64,000 nt of DNA from Heligmosomoides polygyrus polygyrus (taxonomy: Eukaryota; Nematoda; Chromadorea; Rhabditida; Heligmosomidae): the NCBI GenBank assembly GCA_947396885.1, contig OX377204.1, positions 92,700,728 through 92,764,727 of the forward strand. Reading direction: 5' to 3'. Positions within the stretch are counted from its first letter, which is position 1. Each line of letters opens with the position of its first letter. This document shows positions 51,676 to 63,590 of the stretch, one piece after another. Made by a program: the position numbers and the translations under genes. Below the pieces are notes generated by a model. The model was not told where the DNA came from. It ran no database searches and saw only the letters and a list, made by a program, of their open reading frames with translations.

Positions 51676-51970
51676 TGGGCGTATGTAGCGCAGTACGAGG
51701 GGGTGTCGGCTGTCGCTTGCACCAGGTTCTTCGTTCGTTCCCATGCGGGCTGAACAAGTCTTCCATCCCTTCGGGGTCCGTGGATTGGCACCAGACTTGT
51801 CTGAGAAAGAGAAAAGTGAGGAAATAGGAGTTCTTCATTGGTTGCCCACCGCCAGTCATCGTATGGCCAAATACGCATTTAGCTCACCTTCACGAAATCC
51901 CATAGAAGCAGATTGCAAGCCACGCCCAAAAAGGGGTTGGCTAACTCCTTTTCATACTCTTAACCTTGTC
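51676..51970 (+). mobile_element. Diverged SINE-1 copy
   Basis: Head TGTAGCGCAGTACGAGG, body with GGCACCAGACTTGTCTGAG and ATGGCCAAATACGCATTT. The tail is decayed. Confidence 0.7.
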
Positions 51971-52341
51971 CTTACTTTTCTATGAAAATTTGGACTTTTC
52001 TTATAAATACAACGAATGTATTCACCTTGTCGAGGAGGTAAGCTATTGGTAGAAGCCAACACAAGTTCTTTTAGAGCAAATCATTCTCCTTCTAATGTTT
52101 ATTGTGTTGTGCAAAATAAAATGAAACTTCTTTACTTTCCGTTTCGATGAAAACAAAATTTAACAAAACAAAATCGAAATGGAAAAAATTGAAACACAAT
52201 TTCCGATAGAACAAGTCATTTTCCTCCGAATGGTTTATAAAATTGTGCAACATCTTTCAGAGAAATTCAGATTTGTTTTGATTTAAAAACTAAAAATTTC
52301 AAACACTAAAAACGTCGGAGACTTAGTTTCTAGCCTAATAT

Positions 52342-52663
52342 GAAGGATAAACGCTAAAGGTCGGCCTCAGTCAATCCTTTTGCGGGATGCGCCACGCATT
52401 CTATTTCTATGGGGTATTGTGAGTGAAATTTGCATATGAATTTGGCCGATGCAGTAAAATACGGTGGCCAACCACAAGTTATCGAGTTATTCTTACCAGA
52501 CAAGTCTGCTACCAATATACTTACCGAAAGGAGGCTAAAAGGCTTGACTGGTTGGGCGGTTAACCAGGTTGATTGGCCTGGGCGGGAAACCAGAATTTAG
52601 CACCTTGAATCGGAGTGCACGCGACAGTCGGCGTCTCCTCCGAACACATTACCACGCAGACAC
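52342..52663 (-). mobile_element. Diverged SINE-1 copy with an internal duplication
   Basis: Tail AAGGATAAACGCTAAAGGTC at the left, head at the right. The GGTTGGGCGGT/GGCCTGGGCGGG block appears twice near 52540-52590. Confidence 0.7.
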
Positions 52664-53731
52664 CAAATTTTTTAAAAAAAGTCGTTAAAATATCCTGACA
52701 CAAAAATTTAATTTCATCTCCCAACTTTTTTCCGCTTCTTAGTGTTTAACCTACGAGTTGTCCAGATTTCCAGCACTTCAAAGCGCTGTACTTCTGAACG
52801 ATGAGAACAGCTCCCAGAAGGTCAACTAATCGTGAGAGTAGCAATAATTGGCTGGCGACCGGCAATGAAGATAGACCCGACGAAGGAAATGGCTAACGAC
52901 TGACTGATCGAGGAAGCTGCGACGTTCGTTCGCTCGGAATTCAAAACAGGGCCGAACCCGGTTCGTGGCTTCGAAACCCGATAAGCTGGATTTCGTCGTC
53001 TCGTGACTGACTACCTGAGGCGTAGCAAATGTCTCGATGACGAGGGTATCAGTTGTATGTCGCCTACTGGACCCTCTATAAATTCAACCACGACAACGAT
53101 TAATGTGTGCAAATGTAGGCCGCGCTGCAGACATAAAAAAATACCGTAGAAAATTCTGGGTGACAATACTGGGTATTCGATTAATTAATGACCTTCAGCG
53201 GATGCGATAGACAACCGCAATCAGATCACGATTTCACATCACGACTTACCAAAGACGTCATTCGAGAGCACAGAATAAGCGGCAGCTGGACTCTTCCCCT
53301 TCCAGGAACATATCCGTCACCTCTTCTCCCACCTGTCGCCTAGGCGATTCTTCCTTGTCGTGAGTTGACGAATGCAGCCGGCGAGCGTTCGGACACAGCC
53401 ACCCACGTCATTTCGAGAGCGAACATCCGATTAGGAGGGATGTCAGGGTTTCGCAGGATGACTCGACGCTTATGTCCAAATTCGTGTTGACAAGGACACT
53501 ATCAAGGCCACATCCTCTCCGAATTTGGCTCTCCCTGGATCAAATTTGACAAAAAAATCAAAGAAAGCCAGGACAAGCATGATTCTCTGATACGGATCTA
53601 TGCTTTCTTTCTTAGCATTGGGGAGGGATCGAGAAAGCTTCAACAGTTTGTAGTTTTACAAGAAAAGTATTCATTGTAGCCCTCGGCTTTACATTTAACC
53701 CTTGGAATAAAAGAAAGCGAGATAGGGTATA
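52664..53731. other. No recognised gene
   Basis: No domain or repeat recognised. Composition is mixed. Confidence 0.4.
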
Positions 53732-53735
53732 TGTA

Positions 53736-53929
53736 TGTCGCGAACATGAGCAGCATTGGGAGGTGGTGGCGCGCTAGCCAATCAGCACGCATCTGATTGG
53801 CGTGCCAATCAGCGAGAGGCTTGTACGGTTAGTATTCTGACTGGCTGGCGTGTCTACGGCCGGCTGGCTATGCCTGTGTGTGATTGGCTTACGCTCCAAT
53901 ACCTCTCAGTGCTGCCCATATTCGCGACA
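53736..53929. mobile_element. MITE with TGTA TSD and repeated CCAAT motifs
   Basis: The ends TGTCGCGAACATGAGCAGC and (complemented) TGTCGCGAATATGGGCAGC are inverted for about 55 bp. TGTA flanks at 53732-53735 and 53930-53933. CCAATCA/TGATTGG occurs several times inside. Confidence 0.82.
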
Positions 53930-53975
53930 TGTACCCGGAACAGAAAGGAATATGATGATCAATTTGGATAATCTG

Positions 53976-55449
53976 TGCCATTTTCACATCGAACTGCACG
54001 TTTTTCAAATCAAACTGGCCAATTTTGACGTCAACCTGGGCAGTATTTTAAGCTAGCCTAAAACTTTTGAAATCAAAACGAACTCTTCCACATCGAAATG
54101 AGCTTCTTCCGCATAAAACTGTAAAAATTTCCCATATGATTAGAATAATTTTTTGTTCAAGAAAAATTATAGTTTTGTTTGAAGGCTTAACTCATCATCC
54201 CAAAAATTAAAACATTGTTTGAAATTTTATAAAATTTTTATTTTTCGACAAAAATAACATTTGAGGTTTGTTTTAAAAACAAAAGCGTTGCAGCCGTTTT
54301 CTAGGGCCAAAAAAGAAATTGCGCTATGCCCTTGTCGTCCAAAGACAGAACAATTTTTTTATTTAAGGAACATTTCAGTAGGACTTCGTTTCAAGTTTTA
54401 ATTAAGTTTTAAATTTTTAAAATTTTTCAAATCATAGTTATATTGATTTATTTATTTATCATTATTTATTTATAGAAGTTATATTTAGTGCTATTTTATT
54501 TTATCACATTTTTATATTGACGTATATAAAATTTTATATTAAGTTATCTTTATATAATCAACTAAAATTTTCTAATAAATGAACAGATTGTTTGAAATTT
54601 TATACAATTTTTATTTTTCGACAAAAATAACGTTTGAAGTTTGTTTTAAAAAACAAGAAAGGTTGCAGCCATTTTTTAGGGCCAAAATGAGATAGAGCCA
54701 TGTCTTCGTCGTCTAAAACAGAACAATTTTTTATTTAAGGAACGTTTCAGTATGACTTCGTTTCAAGTTTTAATTAAGTCTTAAATTTTTTATAATCATA
54801 GTTATATTGATTTATTTATTTATTATAATTTATTATTTATAGAAGTTATATTAAGCATTATATTATTTTTATCACATTTTTATATTAAGTTATGTTAAAC
54901 TTTTTTATATTACGCTATAATTATGTAATCAACTAGAGTTTTCTAATTTAAGAAAAGATTGCTTCAAATTTTATAAAATTGTAAATTTTCAACTAGAATA
55001 ATGATTTAAAACCTGTTTTCAAAAGCAAAAAGGCGGCTATTATCATACACGCACTTTGATGGTTCATGTGAGTGACATTTACACTATCAATCAAATGAAA
55101 GTTGCGGCGAACTTTTTTGAGTGCATGGCGTTGTCTAACATTTTAACGCGCTATATTCTTGCTCCTTTGCTGTGCTTTAAAACAAATTCTGACTTATTAT
55201 TATTTTCTCCGAAAACAAAAAATTTTACAATATTATTGCATTTATTGGGGCTGGAAAGCTAAAAAGTTTCAAAGAAAATTATACCAAATTTTCCTTAAAG
55301 AAAAAGATTATTCTAATTATTATTGAGTTTGTAGTTTAACCCACCCAAAGATCATTACGATTTAGAAGAGTTCGCTCTGATTACAAAAGTCCGAAAGCTG
55401 GCTTAGAAGTGTGTTCAATTTGACGTGAAAAGTGACCAATTTGACTTAG
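53976..55449. mobile_element. AT-rich TIR family T, copy 2, with tandem 372-bp repeats
   Basis: The left end CCATTTTCACATCGAACTGC and the right-end subrepeat (complement CACTTTTCACGTCAAATTG) match family T. Inside, TTGTTTGAAATTTTAT starts at 54215 and 54588, and a third partial unit begins at 54959: two full units and part of a third. The conserved box GAGTGCATGGCG is at about 55112. Confidence 0.75.
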
Positions 55450-55459
55450 TGATCCCTGT

Positions 55460-55614
55460 CATAACGATGTTTTGTTGGGATCAAAACTTCTAGCGCCAGG
55501 CGGGACTCGAACCCGCACCTCCCTCTGGTTGGGCGGAAATGTTCTACGCCTTTACACCACCGGCGCCGCTTCATCGAACGCAACATCCACACCACCTCGT
55601 GGGACCACTGTTAA
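55460..55614 (-). mobile_element. tRNA-like SINE-2, full copy with TSD
   Basis: The minus strand runs from the head GTTCGATGAAGCGGCGCC through the tRNA-like block (GCGCCGGTGGTGTAAAGGCG to GGTTCGAGTCCCGCCTGGCG) to the tail AGTTTTGATCCCAACAAAAC. TGATCCCTGT flanks at 55450-55459 and 55615-55624. Confidence 0.85.
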
Positions 55615-55624
55615 TGATCCCTGT

Positions 55625-56600
55625 TGGCACCCTCTCCTCTTTGGTGGTGCGCGATAATTCATGGACTATTTCAACCTTCTGGATGGAGGATATCTCCTGA
55701 CCAACGCAGACGTTGCATTGCGACTTTCTAGCGATCATAGGACGATTTCATGGAAATAGTAAGGAATTTTCGCTTAGAGATTTATCAGATTGTGCAGCTA
55801 TGCAAACAAAAAACTCTCTATAAAAGAGTGATATGGGAAAATTCACATGGCGCTCTTCTCATGTTTCATTTTTTCTATTCTTCATTCTTTTGTAGGATGT
55901 TTTTAGGTCGCTCTAATGTGTACTGTATTTGTACAATTCAGTTTTGGTTTAATTAGCCAAGTTTTAGGTAAGCTGTGTCGAAAACGGGTTATGTGTGTAC
56001 CGAAGGACATATCCTTAACCACCGACAAATCTAATTTATGTTGAAAATTACAACAGACAAAAGGCTAGGTTGTACACGGGGCATCACTACGTTTGCTATC
56101 AAACTGAAGGCAAGATCTGTACCGCAAAAATAGGAGACGGTCAAGAGTTCGTCAAGGGTTGTGCAAGAACTGCGTAGGAATATTTGAATTGAACCTTTTA
56201 TAGGCAGTGGGAAGTTCCGCAGCTTTTTCTGCAGCTAAACGCCACATTTTTCATTCGAACTAGGTCGTGTCACACGTGTGGTCTTCCACCTAAAAACCGA
56301 GGAATTTCGCCTTCTCTAGCGGGTTTAAGGATAAAAATCTATGTTCAGCAAGAACTACTCGTCCTATGTTGCGGAACAACATGCGGGGCTGTTCACAGCA
56401 GTACGAAGCAACTGTACCCCTGGATATTCATACCCAGGGGGATACTTCGGCGGTCTCGTCACAAGATGTTGAGCCAGACGCCTTTTCAGGAGTCGTGGTC
56501 ATTTACTGACACAAAACGTTACTACTGCAGTGCACTGCAGAATGTCGCCAAGAATTATGGATCAAATTGCGGTACGGAGATGAACAATACCGCTCCTATC
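55625..56600. other. No recognised gene
   Basis: Contains another instance of GGTTTAATTAGCCAAGTTTT (about 55946). Short frames only. Confidence 0.4.
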
Positions 56601-56607
56601 CTTGGAC

Positions 56608-56912
56608 GTTTCGAGCTTCGCCGACGTTCGAAGATCAGAGACGCTGTCGCATGGGCAAGTCGTCGAAAATTAGGTGGGCCGGCCACGTAATGCGATTCGC
56701 AGACACCAGCTGGACGTGCACCATCACCGACTGGATTCCGCGGGATGTCAAGAGAACACCGGGGCGTCCACCAACGCGTTGGTCGGACTTCTTTGTGAAT
56801 GCACTGAACCGACGATATGACGCTCTTCGTGTCCCTCGAGCGAGAAGGATCCATTGGAGCACTCTGGCACGCGACAAGTACGAATGAAGACGTGCTGGCG
56901 CCCGCGAGAAGC
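56608..56912 (+). pseudogene. RTE 3'-end fragment, frameshifted
   Basis: [15 protein letters not shown] continues after a shift as [15 protein letters not shown] and [13 protein letters not shown], matching the other RTE tails here. One base is missing near 56658. The GATACA tail is absent. Confidence 0.8.
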
Positions 56913-57233
56913 TAAAAAACGCCTTTTTCGCCACCTTTCGATAGCGCTGTTCATGCTAGTGCTTCCAGAATAGGGGGTGTGCGTTAAATTTTTTGGTAAA
57001 TTTTTAACGACCATTTTTAACGAAAAAATGTTACGTTAAAATCAGCAAATTCATGAAATAGAATTTTCCCTACTGCAACCAGTTTAGCAGTATTTTAGTA
57101 TGTAAAAACAGGATTCCTTCCCTTATTGATTTTTTTCGACTCCATCTACATGGCAATTATTATACATAAATGGTAGGATGATATGACTATCTTCACAATA
57201 AATAACAACAGTCCATCTAACAGCAAAAGATCT

Positions 57234-57642
57234 TGAACACATTTGTTTAAGCCTGGAGCGGCTGATATAGAGGCTATATGTTGTTACAGGATGTTTTGTT
57301 ACGATCAAAACTCTTGCGCCAGGCGGGACTCGAACCCGCATCTTCTGCTTTCCGGGCAGCGATGTTCGCCTTACACCACCAGCGCTGTTTGACCGCACGT
57401 AACATCCGCGATACTAGTAAGGTCCTCAGCTTAACCGGTTCCATGCTGATATCAGCGGCCGGCCCATCCCCGTATTACGGGTGGGTGCTGACGGACCTCG
57501 AGGATATCGCGGATGTTACGTGCGGTCAAACAGCGCTGGTGGTGTAAGGCGAACATCGCTGCCCGGAAAGCAGAAGATGCGGGTTCGAGTCCCGCCTGGC
57601 GCAAGAGTTTTGATCGTAACAAAACATCCTGTAACAACATAT
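57234..57642. mobile_element. Long hairpin of two tRNA-like SINE-2 modules with 12-bp TSD
   Basis: AGCAAAAGATCT at 57222-57233 and 57643-57654 is an exact TSD. The arms are exact reverse complements from GCTATATGTTGTTACAGG inward past the tRNA-like blocks (GCGCCAGGCGGGACTCGAAC left; GGTTCGAGTCCCGCCTGGCG right), roughly 57271-57425 and 57495-57648. A loop segment AGCTTAACCGGTTCCATGC follows. Each tRNA-like block has a T-arm and acceptor-like stem, but the anticodon loop lacks U33. Confidence 0.85.
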
Positions 57643-57783
57643 AGCAAAAGATCTGTTGACGCCTGTATCATCTGTCCTCGACACTCTTGAAATCTCCCCA
57701 AGCCGCTCGTTTCCCCCTGCTCAGCTCTGGCGCTTGGGTTGGCCACATGGGTGCAAATAAATTGGTCAAGGAGCAAGAAAATA

Positions 57784-58990
57784 TTAGGTTGGAAAAAGTC
57801 TTTTCACACTTCGAAATTTTTTGCCGTTCTCCTTGTAAACGCTCTAGCCAATATTGATAGGTGATTTCATGATCCTATCACACTTGTCTACCTTTCGCAC
57901 GCGGACACAGGTCAAGACCCTTCCTGTACTTCGTTATCCATCCAATCTTCTGGACTCAATGCCAGATCTACCTCATGGCTATTTTCGGCACGGCATTCTT
58001 CATGAATTCATTAAAGGATCTAGAGCACGTCAGGCAGCAGACCAATTTAACCACATATATGGCTTGGGATCTACTACTCATCGCGCCTGTTATGAGTGGT
58101 TCGGAAAGTCTTTAAAGGGAAATTATTCACTCGAGGACAAAGCAAGGTAGGGAAGGCCAACTGAATTGGATGACACTGAACTACTCCATCTTCTTCGTAC
58201 CGACAGTAGGCAGACGACACGTCAGCTGGCAGAGAAGCTCCAAGTGTTTCAAAGGATAGTGGGAATCCATGTGAAGGATCATGGCTCTGCATGGAAATTT
58301 GGAGCTTTGATTCCACATGCCCTCTCAGACACTCAGAAAGGTCAACGGCTCTTCATAGCAGCTTCTCTTCTGTGCAGATACGAAGGGAAATCGTTTCTGC
58401 CGCGGATTGTGACAGGCGATGAGTTCCGGGTTCTGTATGTCAACTTCCGAAGAAGAAGAAAATGGGTACAAAAAGGAGAGAACCCTAAGCATGATCTCAT
58501 GCCCATTGTTCACGAAAGGAAGATTCTCTTGAGTGTGCGGTGGGATATCAGAGGAGTGATTTACTGGGAAACTCTCAGAAGAGGGAGACATTTACTGCTG
58601 CCACATACAGTGGTCAACTCCACAAAGTCGCCGCAACTCTCCAAGAAAACAGGCCGAAGAAGTCAAAGGTGATGATCCTGCATGAAGATGCGAAACCACA
58701 TGTTGCAAGACTCACAGGAGAAACAATAAAGGAGCTGGGCTGGGAGGTAATCCCACATCCACCGTATAGCGCTGACCTCGCTCCTACCGACTAGCATCTC
58801 TTCCGTGCTCTCATGCAGGAAATTGGAGAGAAATATTTTGAAACGGTTGAAGACCTCAAAAATTTGGATTCAGCAATGGATCGACTCCAGAACTGCAGTC
58901 CTTTAAGCGAGAGGAACTAGAAAGGCACCCGGTCTTCGGGGAAGTGTAGTGGAACAAAATATAACCAAAATATAAGGACAATATCAACCG
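57784..58990 (+). pseudogene. Decayed mariner transposon
   Basis: The left end TTAGGTTGGAAAAAGTC follows TA. No right TIR was found. Transposase pieces: HRACYEWFGKSLKGNYSLED, then (after a stop) RQTTRQLAEKLQ, IPHALSDTQKG, the first catalytic site IVTGDEFRVLYVN (about 58410-58445), the second as ILHEDAKPHVAR (about 58675-58710) with Glu where Asp is expected, and the third in HPPYSADLAPTD (about 58755-58793) followed directly by a stop, then HLFRALMQEIGE. Its sequence differs from the 35854 mariner, so it is a separate lineage. Confidence 0.85.
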
Positions 58991-59373
58991 CCTGTTTCCA
59001 CTGATTTAAGTAAATAGAGCGTTTCCTCGGTATCGCAACGATACTGCAAAAGCTCATACAAAAAATTGTCTAAAATGCATTTACATAAAGAAGTAAATAT
59101 TCAAAAGCGATGGTTAAAACGTCGTTAATGGCGCTCAACGAAAATTTTCGTCGTGAAATTCTGTTAAAACTTTTCAACGGAAAATGCCGGCAAGTCTGCA
59201 AATCGTTAAGCGCACATTCCTGTTCCAGAAACAAGTAAGACTAAGCCAAATGAACACTTGTAATACTGCGCTTTCCTTTATATAGGAAACGTGAAACCGC
59301 AAATTTTTGCTCCGATCAAAACCTTCCTTTATCTCCTTTAATGGCTTTTTATTGCTTCCCTTAGTCCTACATT

Positions 59374-61230
59374 TACCATTTTCACGTCAAATTGGACACT
59401 TTTCAAATCAAATTGGACATTTTTCAAACCTAAGTTATTTATTTATTTATTTATTTATTTATCCAAACAAACAGGACAAACAGAACATGAACGAAAATAA
59501 GAATAATAGTAATGAATAAACAATAATAAACAAGAGCATAACTTAAATATATATATTGACACAGACAGACAGACAACAGTAACAGTAGGAAATAAACTAT
59601 TCAGGAACGCCTTTGAGATACCTTTCATCAAGTATTTCGCATGACGTTGACGATTTTGGTAGGATGATTCTATTCGAAATTTTTGAGATTCATTTCCAGC
59701 TCGCTTTATGAAAAATGTGACAATTTGGGCAGTTTTCAAATCAAATTGGACACTCTTCCAAGCTAGGATGAGAGTTTTGTCATCAAAGCGCGAAATAAGT
59801 TTCTTCTACATTGAATCAGGCGTTACCCAAGAAAAGTAGTTGTCTAAGGAAAATTTCAGCACAACTTTCTTTGAAGGTTAAATTTATCTACCGTAAGTGA
59901 ACACGTTTTTGAATTTTATAATTTTAGTTGTAAATTTCTTTAGTTAATTAAACTTATTCATGAAATTTTGAAAGTTGTGAAATTCTAATTTTTAGGGAAA
60001 AATAATGGCTTGGAGCTTATTTTAAAAAAACAGAAAGGCGATCATTTTCCAGTGCTAAAAATAGAGATTGTGCCATGCCCTCGCCCATGACGTCGCGATT
60101 TTTATTCGATTGATAGCAAAATTTCTACCTGCGTGCGGTTTCACAGCTGTAAACGATACAATAAAAACAATTCTAAAGAACACACATACCCTCACTTTGA
60201 TGCCTAATGTAAACACCGTTTTCACTACCAATCAAAAAATCAGGATGTGATTTTTGGTGTAATTATCTACCACGTGGAGGAGGCCCGCCGCGCCGACCAA
60301 AATATGGGTCGAATCAACATTTTTAACATTTACTGGGCGTTCTCTCCTCATCGGATAGACCATTCGATGCTATCGCATTTATTTCTCAAAACATACATAC
60401 CATTTTCACGTTAAACTGGACACTGTTCAAATCAAATTGGACACTTTTCACACCAAATTGGACACTCTTTTGAGAGAGCCTGAACTTTTGAAGTCAAACT
60501 TTAAACTAGAAACTCTTCAAAAATGTTAGAATAATTTTTGTTCAAGGAAAATCTCAGTATAACTTTTTTTTGAAGTTCTAATTCATCTACCCAATAAGTG
60601 AACACATTGTTAGAAATTTTATTAAACTTTTATTTTTTGAGAAAAAAATCAAAGATTCACAGTCAGGAATGCGACGATTCTCCGTTGCCAAAGTAGAGAC
60701 TGCGCCATGCCCTCGTCCGAAACTTTGCGATTTTTATTCGATTGATGGCTAAATTTCTGTTTGCATGCTGTTTCATGCCTACAAAGGTTTCATGCCAATT
60801 GTAAAAACACACATATCCTAACTTTCTTGTTGGACGTAAGCAGTATTTACACAATCAATAAATAAACATTGTTTGCTTGCTTTTCTTTTTTTTTGCATGC
60901 TACTCTTACTCTACTTGCTTTTCAAGTACATGGCGCGATCCAGACTTTAACACACTGCATGTCTGCTGCCTTGTTGCGCTTCAAACCAAAATTTTACATG
61001 TGATTTTCTTCGAGAAATAAAATTTTTATAAATATTACACAACTTGGGGCAGGTGAACTAAAAAAATTCATTGAAAGTTCTTTAAAATTTTTCTTATTTA
61101 AAAAATTATTCTAACCGTCTTACTTAGTCTGTAACCTGAGTGAAGGTCATTCCGATTTGGCAGAGTTCTTTTTGAGTTCAAAAGTGTTGGGTCGGCTTAG
61201 AAGAGTGCCCACATCGACGTGAAAATGGTA
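59374..61230. mobile_element. AT-rich TIR family T, two adjacent copies
   Basis: TACCATTTTCACGTCAAATT begins at 59374, and a second unit begins at 60398 and ends at 61230 (complement TACCATTTTCACGTCGATG). AAATCAAATTGGACAC subrepeats sit inside each end. The box TGCCATGCCCTCG appears at about 60073 and 60705, and CATGGCGCGATC at about 60931. An ATTT microsatellite lies at 59436-59462. No coding capacity. Confidence 0.7.
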
Positions 61231-62520
61231 CAATAGCGATGGAAAAGGTGTTTTTTGAGCTTTTCCGCCGAAAGACTTAAAGATGCGGCCGGTATTGTAG
61301 TCGTCATTCACGACAACCTTTCCTCGCCGCGGCGCCCACCGTCGGTCCTGCCACGATAGGAACAGATCGCTGTTCGATGGGCAAAACATGCAAACTTCAC
61401 GTATAATTTACTACTTAAAAAGGTTCAATCAACACTAGACGATCGGACAAGCTGCCACATGAGCCAACGCATCACAAATTAGGTGGACCACAAACAACGG
61501 ATAAAGAAAAACTCTAGACGAGTGGTGGGTTGACCGGCATGTTGGGATTATTAGGAGAAGCTGAGAAAAACGACTGAGTAGGTATCTTCGCATTTTTATC
61601 AAGGATGTCCGTTCTTCAACATTACTCCTCTTCTAACTAAACGTCCGCCTCGGTCAATGCGGCGTTTTCCATTCCTACACATGATTAGAAGGTTATTTCT
61701 TGCCTTCGTTTGAGAAAGAGAGATGACCAATAGGTAGTGCTAAAGAAGAAGTGGATAAATGATAGAGTTAACGATCACGTAGAAAGGCTCAGAGCTAAAC
61801 GGTAGGAAATCTGAGTCGAAAACCGACTGGAATTTCCCAGGTGCTGCACAAACTCCATCTAGCCGCTCTGCTGCTGAAGCTGTATGTGAAAGAACCAGCT
61901 CTTCTACTACAGGGTCGAGGCAAAAAATCGTGGTGCGAAGTGCAGAATCCGACGCGCAGGTCTGGAGCGACGATCGCGTGGAGACGTCCTCCGTTAATCA
62001 CGCGAGCTCCGATCATGACGGTGCTTTGTGGGTGCTGAGATGAAAAATGCGTGACGCGTCGGGTCGACGCGCACTTTGACCGTAAACGCGCGACCCGCCG
62101 CCGCTGCTTCACGTAACAACCGTCGAGCGAACGCCGTCGTTGTAGTCACTTAAATACGCCCACGTTACGCAGTTCACACAGCGCTTTTTACGACTCTTCC
62201 TTTCGGGGGCGCGAAGGCGGGCCAGCCGCATACCGACCAGCTGACCATCGTCCGGGAAGACGCGAACCACGATGGCGATATCGGCTCCGGGAAAGTTTGG
62301 GTGTGGCCGAGCCGACCATCGGACGTGGCTTGGTGGTTCCCCACTCTCTTGCCTTGTGCTCAACCGGTGGCAGACATAACTCCAACGCCGCGCGAATTTC
62401 GTCGCACGGTGCGCGACGAAATTGAACGAGTTGTCGCGGTCCGATGCTTCCGACGGCTAGAAACGCTTCATACAGGGACATGCGGCACACCTTTCCCTTA
62501 TTTCAACGTTTCTTAGAGAT
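61231..62520. other. GC-rich block with overlapping open frames, unassigned
   Basis: From about 61840 to 62510 GC content rises, and frames of 65-105 codons overlap on both strands (for example 62188-62490 and 62109-62363 minus). None matches a domain I know. A minus-strand TATTTAAG at about 62150-62157 could be a promoter. It could be an unrecognised exon or a CpG-rich repeat. Confidence 0.3.
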
Positions 62521-63590
62521 GATATATGAATGTAGTTTCAATAGGACGATCAGCGACAGTTTATGAAGGAATCCTGGTCATGTGGATGGTTCCTAGCGTC
62601 ATTATTTGCCACGTACAACTTCCTCGGTCAGTTTTTACCCGTGATTATGGTTATACTACGGAAGAAGGTCACTATTACCCATTCTCGGAACAATTGTCCT
62701 ACTGGAGACTGTTGCCTACCACATTCTGTGGGATCTTAAGTTCCTTGCTAGAAATGTGGTCCGGGAGCTCAAGCACTGAGAGCATTTCGTGCTCCGCGGC
62801 TAACCACGCGTCACCGAGCGCACGTCCGTGTTTCAGCGCCGCGACGTCGCGTTGGAGTTAGGTCATGGAGCTGTGCTCAACGGTAGTTAGTAGCAGGGAT
62901 GTGCGTAAATGGAAGCTGAAATTTCGTAAATCGTAAATCGTAAGAGTTGTATGACGTGTAATGCACTACAACTAAATTTTTAAAGGCTTTTTCTGCTGAT
63001 GTTGATCAGAAGTGATTCAGTATTTATTTATTTGCCGTGTTACTTCCAGCTAAGGCTGAACAGTTTTCTGCATCGCTTGAATATTCATCGAATTTCTAAC
63101 TTACTTGTCGGCCGAATATGCTAAAGTTGTAGCTGAGTGCAGGTATACCAGCGTTATGAACGCTGTTCGGACGCAAGAAACGGTAAACCGAAACTTTACT
63201 TGACAAATATAGGAACGGACAACAGTACAACAACAAAAAGAGATCAAATCGAAGGGAAAAGAATGGCTAAATACAATACAGTGAACCTCAACAAAATGGG
63301 GAACGCGTCCGGAGGAGGGTTAGCGGTTGCGGCCAATGTCGGCTCTCTCCTATTACACCCGCACTTCGCAACTTCGAACTCCGAACTGAGGCAGTGGAAA
63401 CTCTCGCGACTCCCGCCGCTTCCTGTTTCGAAATCTCCACCGGATGACTCACTCTCTCAACCTAAATTTGACTGTGGTACAGTAGTCCGCGGCCTACTCG
63501 AAAACATAGGGTCCTAGCGCGTCCTTACACCCTACCCCCTTTGGGACCGCCTTCTCCTTCGGCTCGCCTTCCTTACCTAGGCCTGACATA
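62521..63590. other. No recognised gene
   Basis: A minus-strand stretch at about 62855-62720 reads LQRDVAALKHGRALGDAWLA and continues open but has no start or domain I can assign. CAGGGATGTGCGTAAATGG at 62896 with CGTAAAT subrepeats looks like a lone hAT-type end. The 126-codon frame 63137-63517 is unassigned. Confidence 0.35.

Larger units (their letters stand above)
56971..59222. mobile_element. hAT-like element with 8-bp TSD, hosting nested insertions
   Basis: TTCCAGAA at 56963-56970 and 59223-59230 is an exact 8-bp target-site duplication. The ends are TAGGGGGTGTGCGTTAA and (complemented) CAGGAATGTGCGCTTAA. TTAACG-type subterminal repeats lie near both ends. The 8-bp TSD and GTGTGC-type TIR fit the hAT superfamily. 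No hAT transposase is present; the interior is occupied by a SINE-2 hairpin (57234-57642) and a mariner (57784-58990). Confidence 0.75.

Noticed and set aside
57530..57605. Possible tRNA gene with GGA anticodon
   Set aside because: T-arm and acceptor-like pairing exist, but U33 is missing, the D-arm is poor, and identical copies occur in inverted arms.
61795..62520. GC-rich overlapping frames as a host gene
   Set aside because: Frames exist on both strands, as expected from GC richness, and none has a domain or consistent splice sites.
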